From the NCBI GenBank assembly GCA_034433305.1, contig DAOUAM010000017.1, positions 1-34,184 on the forward strand: a DNA stretch of 34,184 nucleotides. Direction: 5' to 3'. Each line of letters starts with the position of its first letter. Within the stretch, counting starts at the first letter, position 1. This document shows, piece after piece, positions 1-8,068 of this stretch. The stretch comes from DAOUAM01 sp034433305 (GTDB lineage: Bacteria; Chloroflexota; Dehalococcoidia; Lucifugimonadales; DAOUAM01). The position numbers and the translations under genes were made by a program. A model generated the notes under the pieces. The model was not told where the DNA came from, did no database searches, and was given only the letters and a program-made list of their open reading frames with translations.

Positions 1-594
1 ATGGCACAGTCACACTACATCCACGGACAGGGCCGGCCGCGCTGGCTGCCGGCCCTGGTAGCCATGGCGCTGACGCTGGCCGCGCTGCTGGGGGCATGCG
101 CCCCCGCGCCGGCGGCGTCGCCCACAGCCACGCCGACCGCCGGGAGCGGGCCTGGCGCGCCAGCGTTTTCGCTGCCCAGCGCCTCCGGCGGCCAGGTCGC
201 CCTGACGGACTATCTGGGGCAAAAGTGGGTGGTGCTGGTCTTTTACAGGGGCTTTGGCTGAGGCATTTGCAGGAGGCAGCTCGGCGAGCTGCAGCAGGCT
301 TACGGCCAGTTCCAGCAGCGGGGCGCCGAGGTCATCGCCGTCAGCAAGGACACCCTGGACGGCGCCAGACAGATGGCGCAGCTTCACAACATCCAGTTCC
401 CTGTGCTGTCCGACCCTGGGGCCGACACCATACGGCTCTACGGCGTTTACAACCTTCTGGGCGACGGCGTGGCGACACCCTCGGTGTTCATCATAGACAG
501 GCAGGGCATCATCCGGTGGTGGTACATCGGCCAGAACATAGCCGACCGCCCGCCCACTGACATGGTCATTCAGCAACTGGACAGGCTATCATAG
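1..594 (+). CDS. Selenocysteine-containing peroxiredoxin-like lipoprotein (in-frame UGA = Sec87)
   Basis: A secreted thiol/selenol redox protein of the AhpC/TSA (thioredoxin-fold) family, probably reducing peroxides or disulfides outside the membrane. The reading frame from ATG at 1 runs to TGA at 259-261 and continues in the same frame without another stop to TAG at 592-594, giving 197 residues. Residues 15-33 form a lipoprotein signal with lipobox LGAC (lipid Cys33), followed by an Ala/Pro/Thr linker. The core VVLVFYRGFG-U-GIC aligns with the family's usual FYRGxWCPxC, so the UGA sits exactly at the peroxidatic Cys, giving U87xxC90. The remainder (VIAVSKD, FPVLSDP, PSVFIIDRQGIIRWWYIG) is intact peroxiredoxin sequence. 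A hairpin suited to be a SECIS lies at 276-292. A nonsense mutation or Trp recoding is less likely because the position is a Cys in relatives. The gene starts at the window edge, so an upstream start cannot be excluded. Confidence 0.88.
259..292 (+). promoter_or_regulatory. Bacterial SECIS element for the peroxiredoxin UGA
   Basis: After the UGA at 259-261, bases 276-282 (gcagctc) pair perfectly with 286-292 (gagctgc) around a GGC loop at 283-285. The loop begins 22 nt after the UGA and starts with GG. Both features fit the known bacterial SECIS rules: a short apical loop with an early G, about 16-37 nt downstream of UGA. Such a hairpin recruits SelB. Its position is seen in the sequence; its function is inferred. 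Confidence 0.8.
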
Positions 595-693
595 CGTGCC
601 GAGGAGCTTGCGAAGGCTTCCACGCAACCGCTACATTAGACTTATAGCCCTCTCCAGGGCAACGCAGCAGGCGACAACGTACAAGGAGAAGCA

Positions 694-1338
694 ATGCTTG
701 GGTTCCTTGGTGGCACCGGGCCAGAGGGCCGCGGCCTGGCCCTGCGGTTCGCCATGGCCGGCGAGCACGTGCTTATAGGCTCCCGCGACCCGGAGCGGGC
801 GAAGGCCGCGGCGGACAGCATCCTGCAAGTGGCGCCCGAGGGCCAGGTGCGCGGCCTGGCCAACGCCGATGTGGCACGCGAGGCCGACATCGTGTTCGTG
901 GTCGTGCCCTACGCCGCCCAGCGCGATACTCTGGAGGCGCTGAAGGGGCCTCTGGCCGGCAAGACCATTGTGAATGCCGTGGTGCCTCTGGTGTTCAACA
1001 AGGGCAGGGCTGCCGCCGTGCCGGTGGCCGAAGGCTCGGCGGCGCAGCAGGCGCAGGCGGTGCTGCCCAATTCCACGGTGGTCGCCGCCTTCCACACCGT
1101 CAGCGCCCAGGAGTTGCTGGACCCACGGGCCACCATTGACTCCGACGTAATTGTATGCGCCAGCGACTCCAGGGCCAAGGAAACGGTGATGAAGCTGGCG
1201 GAGAAGATACAGGGCGTGCGGGCCGTTGACGGCGGCGCCCTGGAGAACGCGCGCTACGTGGAGGAGTTCACTGCCCTGCTGCTGAACATCAACCGCATTT
1301 ACAAGGCCCACGCCTCCATCAAGATCGTCGGGATATAG
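694..1338 (+). CDS. npdG: F420H2:NADP+ oxidoreductase (NADPH-dependent F420 reductase)
   Basis: Transfers hydride between coenzyme F420 and NADP(H) in the cytoplasm, supplying F420H2 or NADPH. The 214-residue protein opens directly with a Rossmann motif (LGFLGGTGPEGRGLALRFA), followed by the NADP-phosphate-binding IGSRDPERAK stretch. Both are typical of the NpdG/Fno family, whose members are about 210-230 residues. Conserved IVNAVVPL and VAAFHTVSA segments and a closing LLLNINRIYK helix are present. An AAGGAG ribosome site lies 6 nt before ATG 694. The stop codon shares its last base with a possible GTG start of the next gene, so the two are probably translationally coupled. The gene implies that the cell makes F420. 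Confidence is high for the family; the physiological direction is unknown. Confidence 0.85.
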   Translation: MLGFLGGTGPEGRGLALRFAMAGEHVLIGSRDPERAKAAADSILQVAPEGQVRGLANADVAREADIVFVVVPYAAQRDTLEALKGPLAGKTIVNAVVPLVFNKGRAAAVPVAEGSAAQQAQAVLPNSTVVAAFHTVSAQELLDPRATIDSDVIVCASDSRAKETVMKLAEKIQGVRAVDGGALENARYVEEFTALLLNINRIYKAHASIKIVGI

Positions 1339-2615
1339 TGCCTTCCATGATGCTGCTGGGGCTTATCTTCAGTCTGCTGTTAGGCCTGACGGTGCCGGTG
1401 TCGGGCAGTGCCTCGGCAGGGCCACAGGCCGGCCCCGCCACACGCATCATCTCCATTACCCACGACGTCCACTTTCCAGACGAGATAGTGCTCAGGCTGG
1501 AGGCCGAGTCCGAGGTGCCGGTGCGGGAGATCACCCTCTTCTACACCCTGGGGCGCAAGCGGGCTACAGTGTATGGCTACCCCACCTTCCGGCCCGGAAC
1601 GCACGTGGCCGCCGAGTTCCGCATAAAGACCGGCGGTGCCAGCTACATACCCAGTGGTACGGACATCGAGTACTACTACGTGCTGCGGGACGAAGCCGGC
1701 AAGGTGCAGGAGACGCCACGTACCACGCTGGAGTACAAGGACCCACAGTACGAGTGGCAGCGGCTGGAGCATGGCCCGCTGGTCTTTCTGTGGCACGACC
1801 GGCCTGAGAGCGAGGTCAGGGCGGCCGCCGCCGAGATCGCGCCTCACGTGGAAACCGTCCAGCGCGCGCTGGGGCTGGAGTCGGTGCAGCCAGTGAAGGC
1901 GATCATACTGGGCTCGGGCCGGGAGGCCCAGCGCAGCTTCCCCCTCATAAGCGACACCGTGCGTCGCGAGCAGGTCTACGGAGGCTTCGCCTACGGGGAC
2001 TACGGCCTGTTCCTGCTGGTGGGCCTGGGCCGGGACGGCCTGGTGCATGAGGCCACGCACCTGCTGCTGGACCAGGCGCTGGACTCGCCCCTGGCCGTGG
2101 TGCCCTCGTGGCTCAACGAGGGCCTTGCCATGTACTTCGAGCCAGGCCAACACGGGCGCGACGCGACGCTGAAGGATGCGGCCCGGGACAACCGCTTGCT
2201 GCCCCTGCACGCCATGAAGGCCGTGCCCGGAAGGCCGCAGGACATTTACCTCTTCTATGCCCAGGCCAGGAGCGTGGTGGCCTACATGATGACGACCTAC
2301 GGCGAAGGCCCTATGCGAGACCTCCTGCGCCTGCTGAACGAAGGCAAGACCATCGAGGAAGCGGTGCAGAGGGCCTACGGCAAGTCCCTGGAGACGCTGG
2401 AGAGGGAGTGGAAAGCCAGCCTGACCGGCGAGACACCCGCACAGCCCACGCCGGGGCCAGGCGCGCTGAGCACAGCGGCCATTGTGGCCGGGGCAGCCGT
2501 GGTCGCCTTGGTGGCATACACGGTGAAGTGGCTGCTGCGCGCCACAGGGCTGACAAGCAGGGACAACAGCCCCCCAGATGACAATCACGGTGCTGGGGCC
2601 ACACCCCCTGGATGA
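1338..2615 (+). CDS. Membrane-anchored gluzincin (peptidase MA-like) zinc metallopeptidase
   Basis: A secreted, tail-anchored metallopeptidase; the substrate is unknown. The N-terminus is a hydrophobic signal peptide (LLGLIFSLLLGLTVPVSG) followed by an Ig-like beta-rich region (residues about 35-135). The catalytic domain carries H237-E-A-T-H241 and, 20 residues later, E261 in LNEGLAMYFE, the HExxH...NE arrangement of gluzincins of the peptidase MA superfamily. Residues about 375-400 form a C-terminal transmembrane helix followed by a short charged tail. A GTG at 1338 overlaps the npdG stop, while ATG codons at 1347 and 1350 may be the true start; neither has a clear ribosome site. The gene ends with TGA, showing that UGA also serves as a normal stop here. 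It converges with mocA on the other strand. Confidence 0.8.
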   Translation: MPSMMLLGLIFSLLLGLTVPVSGSASAGPQAGPATRIISITHDVHFPDEIVLRLEAESEVPVREITLFYTLGRKRATVYGYPTFRPGTHVAAEFRIKTGGASYIPSGTDIEYYYVLRDEAGKVQETPRTTLEYKDPQYEWQRLEHGPLVFLWHDRPESEVRAAAAEIAPHVETVQRALGLESVQPVKAIILGSGREAQRSFPLISDTVRREQVYGGFAYGDYGLFLLVGLGRDGLVHEATHLLLDQALDSPLAVVPSWLNEGLAMYFEPGQHGRDATLKDAARDNRLLPLHAMKAVPGRPQDIYLFYAQARSVVAYMMTTYGEGPMRDLLRLLNEGKTIEEAVQRAYGKSLETLEREWKASLTGETPAQPTPGPGALSTAAIVAGAAVVALVAYTVKWLLRATGLTSRDNSPPDDNHGAGATPPG

Positions 2616-2640
2616 GGGCCACACGGCCCGCTGAGGCGCG

Positions 2641-3246
2641 TCAGGGACTGGCGGTCCCATACCGCGCCAGGGCTTCCTCGTAGGCCCTGGGGTCGTTCAG
2701 GTCCAGGCGGATGATGGGGTCGTCGAACTCCACCTCGTTGACCTGGTCGCGGTGCGCCTGGAATACCTCCCGGATGCCCTGCCGCTCCTCGCTGATGCGC
2801 TCCAGTTCGCCCCGGAGTGCGGCGGAAAACACCAGCGGGTGGCCCCCATGGCCCTGGTAGCGCGGCGAGGTTATGAGGGCGCTGTTCTCCAGGTGCGACT
2901 TGATGATGGTGGATATGACCTGGGTGGTGCGCGGCTGATCCACGGCCAGCAGCAGAATGCCATCGGCGTCGCCGCTGATAGCCCGCAGGCCAGCCTTGAT
3001 GGAGGTGGTCTTGCCCTGCCTGTAGTCGGGGTTGACGACACACCGCGCCCTCGGCCCGTGGACATACGGGGCGACGGCGTCGGCCTGGTGGCCCAGGACA
3101 ACGACAACTTCCGAGGCCCCGGCCTCCAGCAGGCAGCGCACCTGGTACTCCACCAGGGTCGTGCCACACCACGACAGGAGCGGCTTGGGCCGCCCCATGC
3201 GGGTGGACTCGCCGGCCGCGGTGAGTATGGCGGAGATGCCAGGCAT
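2641..3246 (-). CDS. mocA: Molybdenum cofactor nucleotidyltransferase (MocA-like, NTP transferase fold)
   Basis: Probably adds CMP (or another nucleotide) to molybdopterin for xanthine-dehydrogenase-family molybdenum hydroxylases. The 201-residue length is that of MocA/MobA-like proteins. The N-terminal signature LTAAGESTRMGRPKPLL is the NTP-binding loop, with GASEVVVVLGHQADAV and LLLAVDQPRTT (metal-binding Asp) following, and the GHGGHPLVF segment typical of MocA. It starts 2 nt after the xdhC stop, so the two are co-transcribed. XdhC and MocA commonly act together in cofactor maturation and insertion. No hydroxylase structural gene lies in the window, so the client enzyme must be encoded elsewhere. 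Cytidylyl versus guanylyl specificity cannot be read from the sequence. Confidence 0.82.
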   Translation of the reverse strand: MPGISAILTAAGESTRMGRPKPLLSWCGTTLVEYQVRCLLEAGASEVVVVLGHQADAVAPYVHGPRARCVVNPDYRQGKTTSIKAGLRAISGDADGILLLAVDQPRTTQVISTIIKSHLENSALITSPRYQGHGGHPLVFSAALRGELERISEERQGIREVFQAHRDQVNEVEFDDPIIRLDLNDPRAYEEALARYGTASP

Positions 3247-3248
3247 GC

Positions 3249-4391
3249 CTAGTCAGCGACGGCTGGGGACGCCTCTTTCTGGACCTTCTCCACCACGCGG
3301 TCTATGCGCCACTCCTCCAGCTTCATGGGCTGCCCGCTGCCGCCCAGGCGGAACATGAGTATCTCGGCCATGATGCTGACGGCGATCTCGTCCGGTGTCC
3401 TGGCATGTATGTCCAGGCCAACGGGCGCCCTGATTGCCTTGATGCGCTCCAGGGGAATGCCCCTGCGGAGCAGGTTCTCGTAGATGAGGATGGTCTTGCG
3501 CTTGCTGCCCACCAGGCCAACGTACCTGGCCTGCGTCCGGGCCGCGGCCTCCAGCGCCACGTCGTCAAAGCGATGGCCCCTGGTAGCCACGACGATGAAG
3601 GTGTTGGCGTTGACGGGAAGCTGGGGCAGCGCTTCCTCAGGCCTTGTGGCTATTACCATGTCGGCTTCGGGGAAGCGCTCTTTGTTGGCAAACTCGGGGC
3701 GGTCATCGGTGATGAACACCCGGAAGCCCAGCTTCTTGGCCAGCGGCGCCAGCGCCCTGGCGATGTGGCCGCCGCCACACACGGCTAGCTGAGGCGGCGT
3801 GGTATAGGCCTCGATGAAATACTCGGCGCCATTATCGGCGACGACGTACTCGGTCTTGCCGTGGGCCATCAGCTCCAGGGCCTTCTTCATGGCCTCGTGG
3901 TCAAGGTCGGGGTTGCCCAGCGAGCCTTCGGTGGTGCCGTCCTCACGAATGAAGAGCTTGGTGCCAATGGAGGACACGAGGCCATCGGCCGGCCTGACGA
4001 GAGTAGCCAGCGCCACGGGCATCTCGCCCCTGTAGGCGGCGTCAATGGCCCTGGCATAGGGCAGATAGTCACGGGGACTGTACACCGGGTCAATGAGGAA
4101 GTACATGGTGCCGCCGCACACCAGGCCATCCCTGGCTGCCAGGTCCTCGTTGAGCTGGTACTCCCTGTACTGGGCCTGCCCGCCGCGCTTCAGCAGCTCC
4201 TTGGCGGCGAACCAGATATCCCCTTCCACGCAGCCACCACCCAGGGTGCCGACGCCGCTGCCATCCTTGCGGACAAGTAGCTTGGACCCAGGCTTCTGAG
4301 GAGTTGAACCCTTGGTGCGAATTACGGTGGCGACAACGATAGGGTCGCCTTTCTCCAGGAGGTTTACAGCTTCGTGGAAAACTTCTTGCAT
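3249..4391 (-). CDS. xdhC: XdhC/CoxI family molybdenum hydroxylase maturation protein
   Basis: Delivers and helps sulfurate molybdenum cofactor for xanthine dehydrogenase or CO dehydrogenase-type hydroxylases. The 380-residue protein has the N-terminal XdhC/CoxI domain with GSTPQKPGSKLLV and GTLGGGCVEGDIW, and a C-terminal Rossmann domain starting LAVCGGGHIARALAPLAKKLGF, continuing through FIVVATRGHRFDD and GLVGSKRK to RAPVGLDIHARTPDEIAVSIMAEI. This is the complete two-domain architecture. ATG 4391 is preceded by a purine-rich GGGGA site. The 271-nt space between this gene and the kinase gene at 4663 contains a TATACT box near 4428-4433 on the minus strand but no other clear signal and no gene. 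It forms an operon with mocA. Confidence 0.87.
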   Translation of the reverse strand: MQEVFHEAVNLLEKGDPIVVATVIRTKGSTPQKPGSKLLVRKDGSGVGTLGGGCVEGDIWFAAKELLKRGGQAQYREYQLNEDLAARDGLVCGGTMYFLIDPVYSPRDYLPYARAIDAAYRGEMPVALATLVRPADGLVSSIGTKLFIREDGTTEGSLGNPDLDHEAMKKALELMAHGKTEYVVADNGAEYFIEAYTTPPQLAVCGGGHIARALAPLAKKLGFRVFITDDRPEFANKERFPEADMVIATRPEEALPQLPVNANTFIVVATRGHRFDDVALEAAARTQARYVGLVGSKRKTILIYENLLRRGIPLERIKAIRAPVGLDIHARTPDEIAVSIMAEILMFRLGGSGQPMKLEEWRIDRVVEKVQKEASPAVAD

Positions 4392-4662
4392 GCCATGTCC
4401 CCGTTTCTCTTGATGCTGAATGACGCAAGTATAGCTTATCAGCTTGACATGGCTAATTCAATCGGTCGTGCTACTGGGCGTCATGTGCCTGGCGCAGCCC
4501 AAGTGCTGAAGTATCGGCCTGCGTGAAGCTGGCGGTTATGCCCTGTCCTTTCACGGCCTGACCATGGAAGCCCGGGCCGGCACCATAAGGCATAGCCTTT
4601 GGCAGACTGCACAGGCCCGCACCAGTCAGGGCCGGCGGGCACCGGCAAGGCCCATACCACTA

Positions 4663-6237
4663 TCAGCCATGAGAGCGGGAGACGCGGGACTTGACCCAGT
4701 GGACGGGGCGCTTGTACAGCGGCCGATGGCCGTTGGATGACGGCTGTTTGTCCGACGTGCCATAGTATGAGTAGTAGTAAAGATAGCCATAGCCGTACCC
4801 GTAGCTGAAGCGGGACCGCTTGAGCTTGTTGATTATGACACCCAGGATGTGGACTTTGGTGTTGCGCAGCGTGTCCAGCGCCGCCCGCAGCGACGAGTTC
4901 CTGGTGCGCGCACCGTCCACTACTATAATGGCGCCATCAACCTGCGAGGCCAGCAGCGCGCCGTCAGCCACCAGCAGCACCGGCGGGCTGTCCACCAGGA
5001 CAATATCGAACTCCCGCTTGAGCTGTGTCAGCAGCGCCGTCATGCGCTGAGAGCCAAGCAGCTCCGCCGGGTTGGGCGGCGTGGGGCCGCTGGGTATCAC
5101 CGAGACGCCCTGTATGGCCGTGGCGTGAGTTATGCTGGCCGCCTGGGCGCCCGGGTCCGCCAGGAAGTTGCTCAGGCCAGGCTCCCGCCTGGTGCCCAGC
5201 AGCTTCCTGTGGACGGATGCACGCCGCAGGTCGCCATCCACCACTACGACCCGCTTGCCCGACTGGGCCAGGGCAATGGCCAGGTTACAGGTTACCGTGC
5301 TCTTGCCCTCGCCAGGGCCAGGAGAGCAGACCAGAAAGACATTGCCCGGCCTGCTGGCGGTGGCGAACTGGATATTGGCGCGGACCTGCCTGAAGGCTTC
5401 CGCGTAGCTGGAGGATGGCGCCTTCCACAGGACCAGGCTGCGGTCGTCGGCGTCCTGGGCCGACCACCGGAAGATGGTGCCCAGGGCCGTGACGCCGAAC
5501 TTGCGCCCAAGCTCCTCTGGAGACCGGACTGTGTCACCCAGGCTCTCCAGGAGCAATGCGCCCGCGGTGGCCAGCAGTATGCCCACCAGCACGCCCAGGA
5601 TAATGTTCTGGAGGGTGCGCGGCAGTACCGGGGTGGTGGGTATTACCACTGGCTCCAGGAGGTACAGCCCGTCCACGGCGCTTAGCTGGGCCGCCACCAG
5701 CTCCTGCACATTGATGATGCCCTGGGCCGTCGCGGCGCTCTGCAGCCTGGCGATCTCGGCCAGGCGCTGCTCTATTACGTAGTCTATAAACTCGTGTGCC
5801 ACCACATCGGCGACTGTGGCGGCCATGACAGGATCGGTGTGCCTGACGGCTATCTCCACCACCGGCGGATTGCTGGCCGGAGCGGCAGCAATCATTCCCT
5901 TCAGCGCGGAGACATCCAGGGGCAGGTCGTTCCTCTCCAGCACCCTGGTGAGGAACGGGCTGGTCCGCACCAGCCGGCTGTAGGTGCTGGCCAGTTGCTC
6001 GCTGAGGGCAAAGTCGCTGGTGCCAGGAGTCAGGCCACCCCGGCGCTGCTGCACGAGAAGGGTGGCCCCGGCCTCATAGACCGGCTCCTGATTACGACTG
6101 TAGGCGAAAGCCGCCAGGCCCATGAGCAGGGGCACCAGCACCATCAGCCACCAGCGACTGAGGAAGAGCGAGATGTACCGCCTTAGGTCAAGGGTTTCGT
6201 CTTCGATGGCCGTAACTCCTTGAGGGAAGTGTCCCAT
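4663..6237 (-). CDS. Wzz-domain/BY-kinase fusion: polysaccharide tyrosine autokinase
   Basis: An inner-membrane protein that controls polymer length and export of a surface polysaccharide through autophosphorylation. Counting from ATG 6237 (524 residues), residues 14-60 form the Wzz N-terminal part with one transmembrane helix (30-46), and a second helix lies at about 213-231. The cytoplasmic kinase carries the BY-kinase Walker A SPGPGEGKST (305-314), Walker A' VVVDGD (331-336) and Walker B VLVDSPP (413-419). The tail at 479-492 is a tyrosine cluster (nine Tyr within 14 residues), the autophosphorylation site in this family. An upstream TTG at 6273 would add 12 residues, but the Wzz domain begins after the ATG. 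No glycosyltransferase, wza or wzx/wzy gene lies nearby, so the kinase stands alone here. Confidence 0.85.
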   Translation of the reverse strand: MGHFPQGVTAIEDETLDLRRYISLFLSRWWLMVLVPLLMGLAAFAYSRNQEPVYEAGATLLVQQRRGGLTPGTSDFALSEQLASTYSRLVRTSPFLTRVLERNDLPLDVSALKGMIAAAPASNPPVVEIAVRHTDPVMAATVADVVAHEFIDYVIEQRLAEIARLQSAATAQGIINVQELVAAQLSAVDGLYLLEPVVIPTTPVLPRTLQNIILGVLVGILLATAGALLLESLGDTVRSPEELGRKFGVTALGTIFRWSAQDADDRSLVLWKAPSSSYAEAFRQVRANIQFATASRPGNVFLVCSPGPGEGKSTVTCNLAIALAQSGKRVVVVDGDLRRASVHRKLLGTRREPGLSNFLADPGAQAASITHATAIQGVSVIPSGPTPPNPAELLGSQRMTALLTQLKREFDIVLVDSPPVLLVADGALLASQVDGAIIVVDGARTRNSSLRAALDTLRNTKVHILGVIINKLKRSRFSYGYGYGYLYYYSYYGTSDKQPSSNGHRPLYKRPVHWVKSRVSRSHG

Positions 6238-6689
6238 ACCCCGGTGGAGCGCCGGGCAAGGCCAATGACTCAATAGGGCCGGGTATTCAAGAAACCCATG
6301 CTGGCACTGGCTGACACCGGAGGCACTGGGCGATAGTCAGGGGACTCGTTGCGTTGAATGACCTGCTGTTCCTTACCTGCCACCTAGATAAACGCGGCCC
6401 CCAGCGGTGAAACCAGCCTTGCGGACGGCCACGGCGGACAGTGCCAGATGTCGGGTGTTAGCCAGCAGGCTAATACCAGACCCGAATGACCACGCTATGT
6501 TCCCAAAAGGCACAGGTCGTCTTTCCCACCTATCCAGCCGTCGGGTGGGACCGGGTGAGGTAAGCTGTAACGAGGGCGGGAGGGTGGGACACACATCGGC
6601 CTTGATGAGTCAGGCAGGTGTGTGCCTCGGTTTTCCTGCCAGATAAGCAAGAGAGGGGAGGTGGGAGCGGCCCCGCATCATGCGGAGCG
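6238..6689. other. Intergenic space, about 450 nt, with two hairpins and no recognised gene
   Basis: No credible coding frame is visible. Two inverted repeats are present. Bases 6454-6463 pair with 6468-6477 (10 bp, one G-U) around AGCA. TCCCACC at 6524-6530 pairs perfectly with GGTGGGA at 6544-6550 around a 13-nt loop. The region is the leader of the tyrosine autokinase gene (minus strand) and the downstream space of the M16 peptidase gene. No known riboswitch class was recognised, and no convincing promoter was found. Confidence 0.4.
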
Positions 6690-7979
6690 TCAGAGCTTCA
6701 GCAACTGCTCCAGCCTGCGGTGGCCTCGGCAGGGGCCTACCACAGCCATGTTGAGCTTCTCGGTGACCAGCAGACTGGAGGCCACACGGCGCACATCATC
6801 AGGCGTAACGCGGGTGACCCACTTCACCGTTTCGTCCATGTCGAAGACCTGCCCCAGGAGAAGCTCCTGGTTGCCCATCCACCCGGAAACGGCACGGGTG
6901 TCCTCCATGCGCAGGAGCAGCCGGCCCGTGGCCAGTCTCTTGGCCTTCTCAAGCTCCTCCTCTGGCACCCCTTCCCTGATACGGCCTAGCTGGTCCAGTA
7001 TGGTCTGGGCCGCCTGATTCACGCGCTTGGGGTCCACGCCGGCATTGATGACGAAGGCCCCGCAGTCCAGGAAGTGGGTCACGCCACTGTGCACATCGTA
7101 GGCGAGGCCCTGCTTCTCCCGCACCTCCAGGAACAGGCGGCTGCTCATGCCTTCGCCCAGGATGACGCTGAGCATGTCCAGGGCGTAGCGGTCCGGGTGC
7201 ATCACGGGCAGGCCGTGGAGAGCAATGGAGAGGTGCGCCTGCTCTGTCTTGCGGTACTCGCCACGGAACTGGGGCGCTGACTGGACATGGGTCACCGGCA
7301 CCCACATGGTCGGGGTTGTCGGCTCCCAGTTCCTGCACAGGGTATCAACCAGGTCCACTACTTCTCTGTGTCGCACGTTGCCGGCCACGCTGACGATGAT
7401 GTTGGAAGGCGTGTAGTACTGGGCCATGTAGGCCAGCATCGCGTCGCGGGAGATGTTGGTCACCGACTCGTGGGTGCCACCAACGTCGCGGCCAAGGGGG
7501 TGATTGGGCCAGAGCATCTCGTCTATCAGCGCGTCCACCTTGTAGTTGGGATAGTCATTGATCATGTTCAGCTCTTCGATAATGACCATCCGCTCTTTCT
7601 CGATCTCGGCTGGGTCGAAGAGCGAGTTGCGCAGCATGTCAATGAGGAGGTCCAGGCTCTCTTCGAAGTGAGGCTGGGCGACCTTGCACCAGTAAACGGT
7701 CAACTCGTGCTCGGTGGCGGCGTTGAGGACACCGCCAGTGCCTTCTATGGTGCTGCTGATTTCGTTGGGGCCGGGGCGACGCCTGGTGCCTTTGAATACC
7801 AGGTGCTCGATGAAGTGGGAAATGCCTGCTAGCTCGGCTGGCTCGTACCTGGAGCCAACGCCCACCATGACGCTGATTCCCACCGAGCGTGTGTGGGGCA
7901 TCTCGCTGGTGACCACGCGCAGGCCATTGTCCAGGGTTGTCTTCTGGAAGGTAAGCTGTCTGGCTGTTTTGTTTGTCAT
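6690..7979 (-). CDS. M16 family (pitrilysin/MPP-like) zinc peptidase
   Basis: A cytoplasmic zinc endopeptidase that likely degrades short peptides; its relatives include mitochondrial processing peptidase and bacterial YmxG/PqqL types. Counting from ATG 7979 (429 residues), the inverted zinc motif HFIEH is at 55-59, with the third ligand at about E135 in KERMVIIEELNM. The usual DNGLRVVTSEMPHTRSVGISVMVGVGSR opening is present in full, as is the C-terminal M16 domain with the SRLFLEVREKQGLAYDV signature. A TTG at 8015 would add 12 unconserved residues, so the ATG is preferred. A single-polypeptide active homologue of about 420-440 residues is normal. It is separated from its neighbours by short gaps and has no obvious partner gene. 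Confidence 0.88.
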   Translation of the reverse strand: MTNKTARQLTFQKTTLDNGLRVVTSEMPHTRSVGISVMVGVGSRYEPAELAGISHFIEHLVFKGTRRRPGPNEISSTIEGTGGVLNAATEHELTVYWCKVAQPHFEESLDLLIDMLRNSLFDPAEIEKERMVIIEELNMINDYPNYKVDALIDEMLWPNHPLGRDVGGTHESVTNISRDAMLAYMAQYYTPSNIIVSVAGNVRHREVVDLVDTLCRNWEPTTPTMWVPVTHVQSAPQFRGEYRKTEQAHLSIALHGLPVMHPDRYALDMLSVILGEGMSSRLFLEVREKQGLAYDVHSGVTHFLDCGAFVINAGVDPKRVNQAAQTILDQLGRIREGVPEEELEKAKRLATGRLLLRMEDTRAVSGWMGNQELLLGQVFDMDETVKWVTRVTPDDVRRVASSLLVTEKLNMAVVGPCRGHRRLEQLLKL

Positions 7980-8068
7980 GTACAGAATTCTAAGGGGCGC
8001 CTGGCAAGAGTCCAATGGTAGGCCAGGGCCATTTTCAGTTTTATTCTAATGCCGGCGGCCCCAAAAGG

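Noticed and set aside
1..594. UGA read as tryptophan (alternative genetic code) or simple nonsense mutation
   Set aside because: UGA is used as a normal stop by several intact genes here (for example the peptidase ending at 2615 and grdB at 24558). The internal UGA codons fall at Cys/Sec columns, with SECIS-like hairpins after each.
1380..2660. Long minus-strand open frame opposite the peptidase gene
   Set aside because: It is a high-GC shadow of the plus-strand gluzincin; it lacks any domain, ribosome site or family resemblance.
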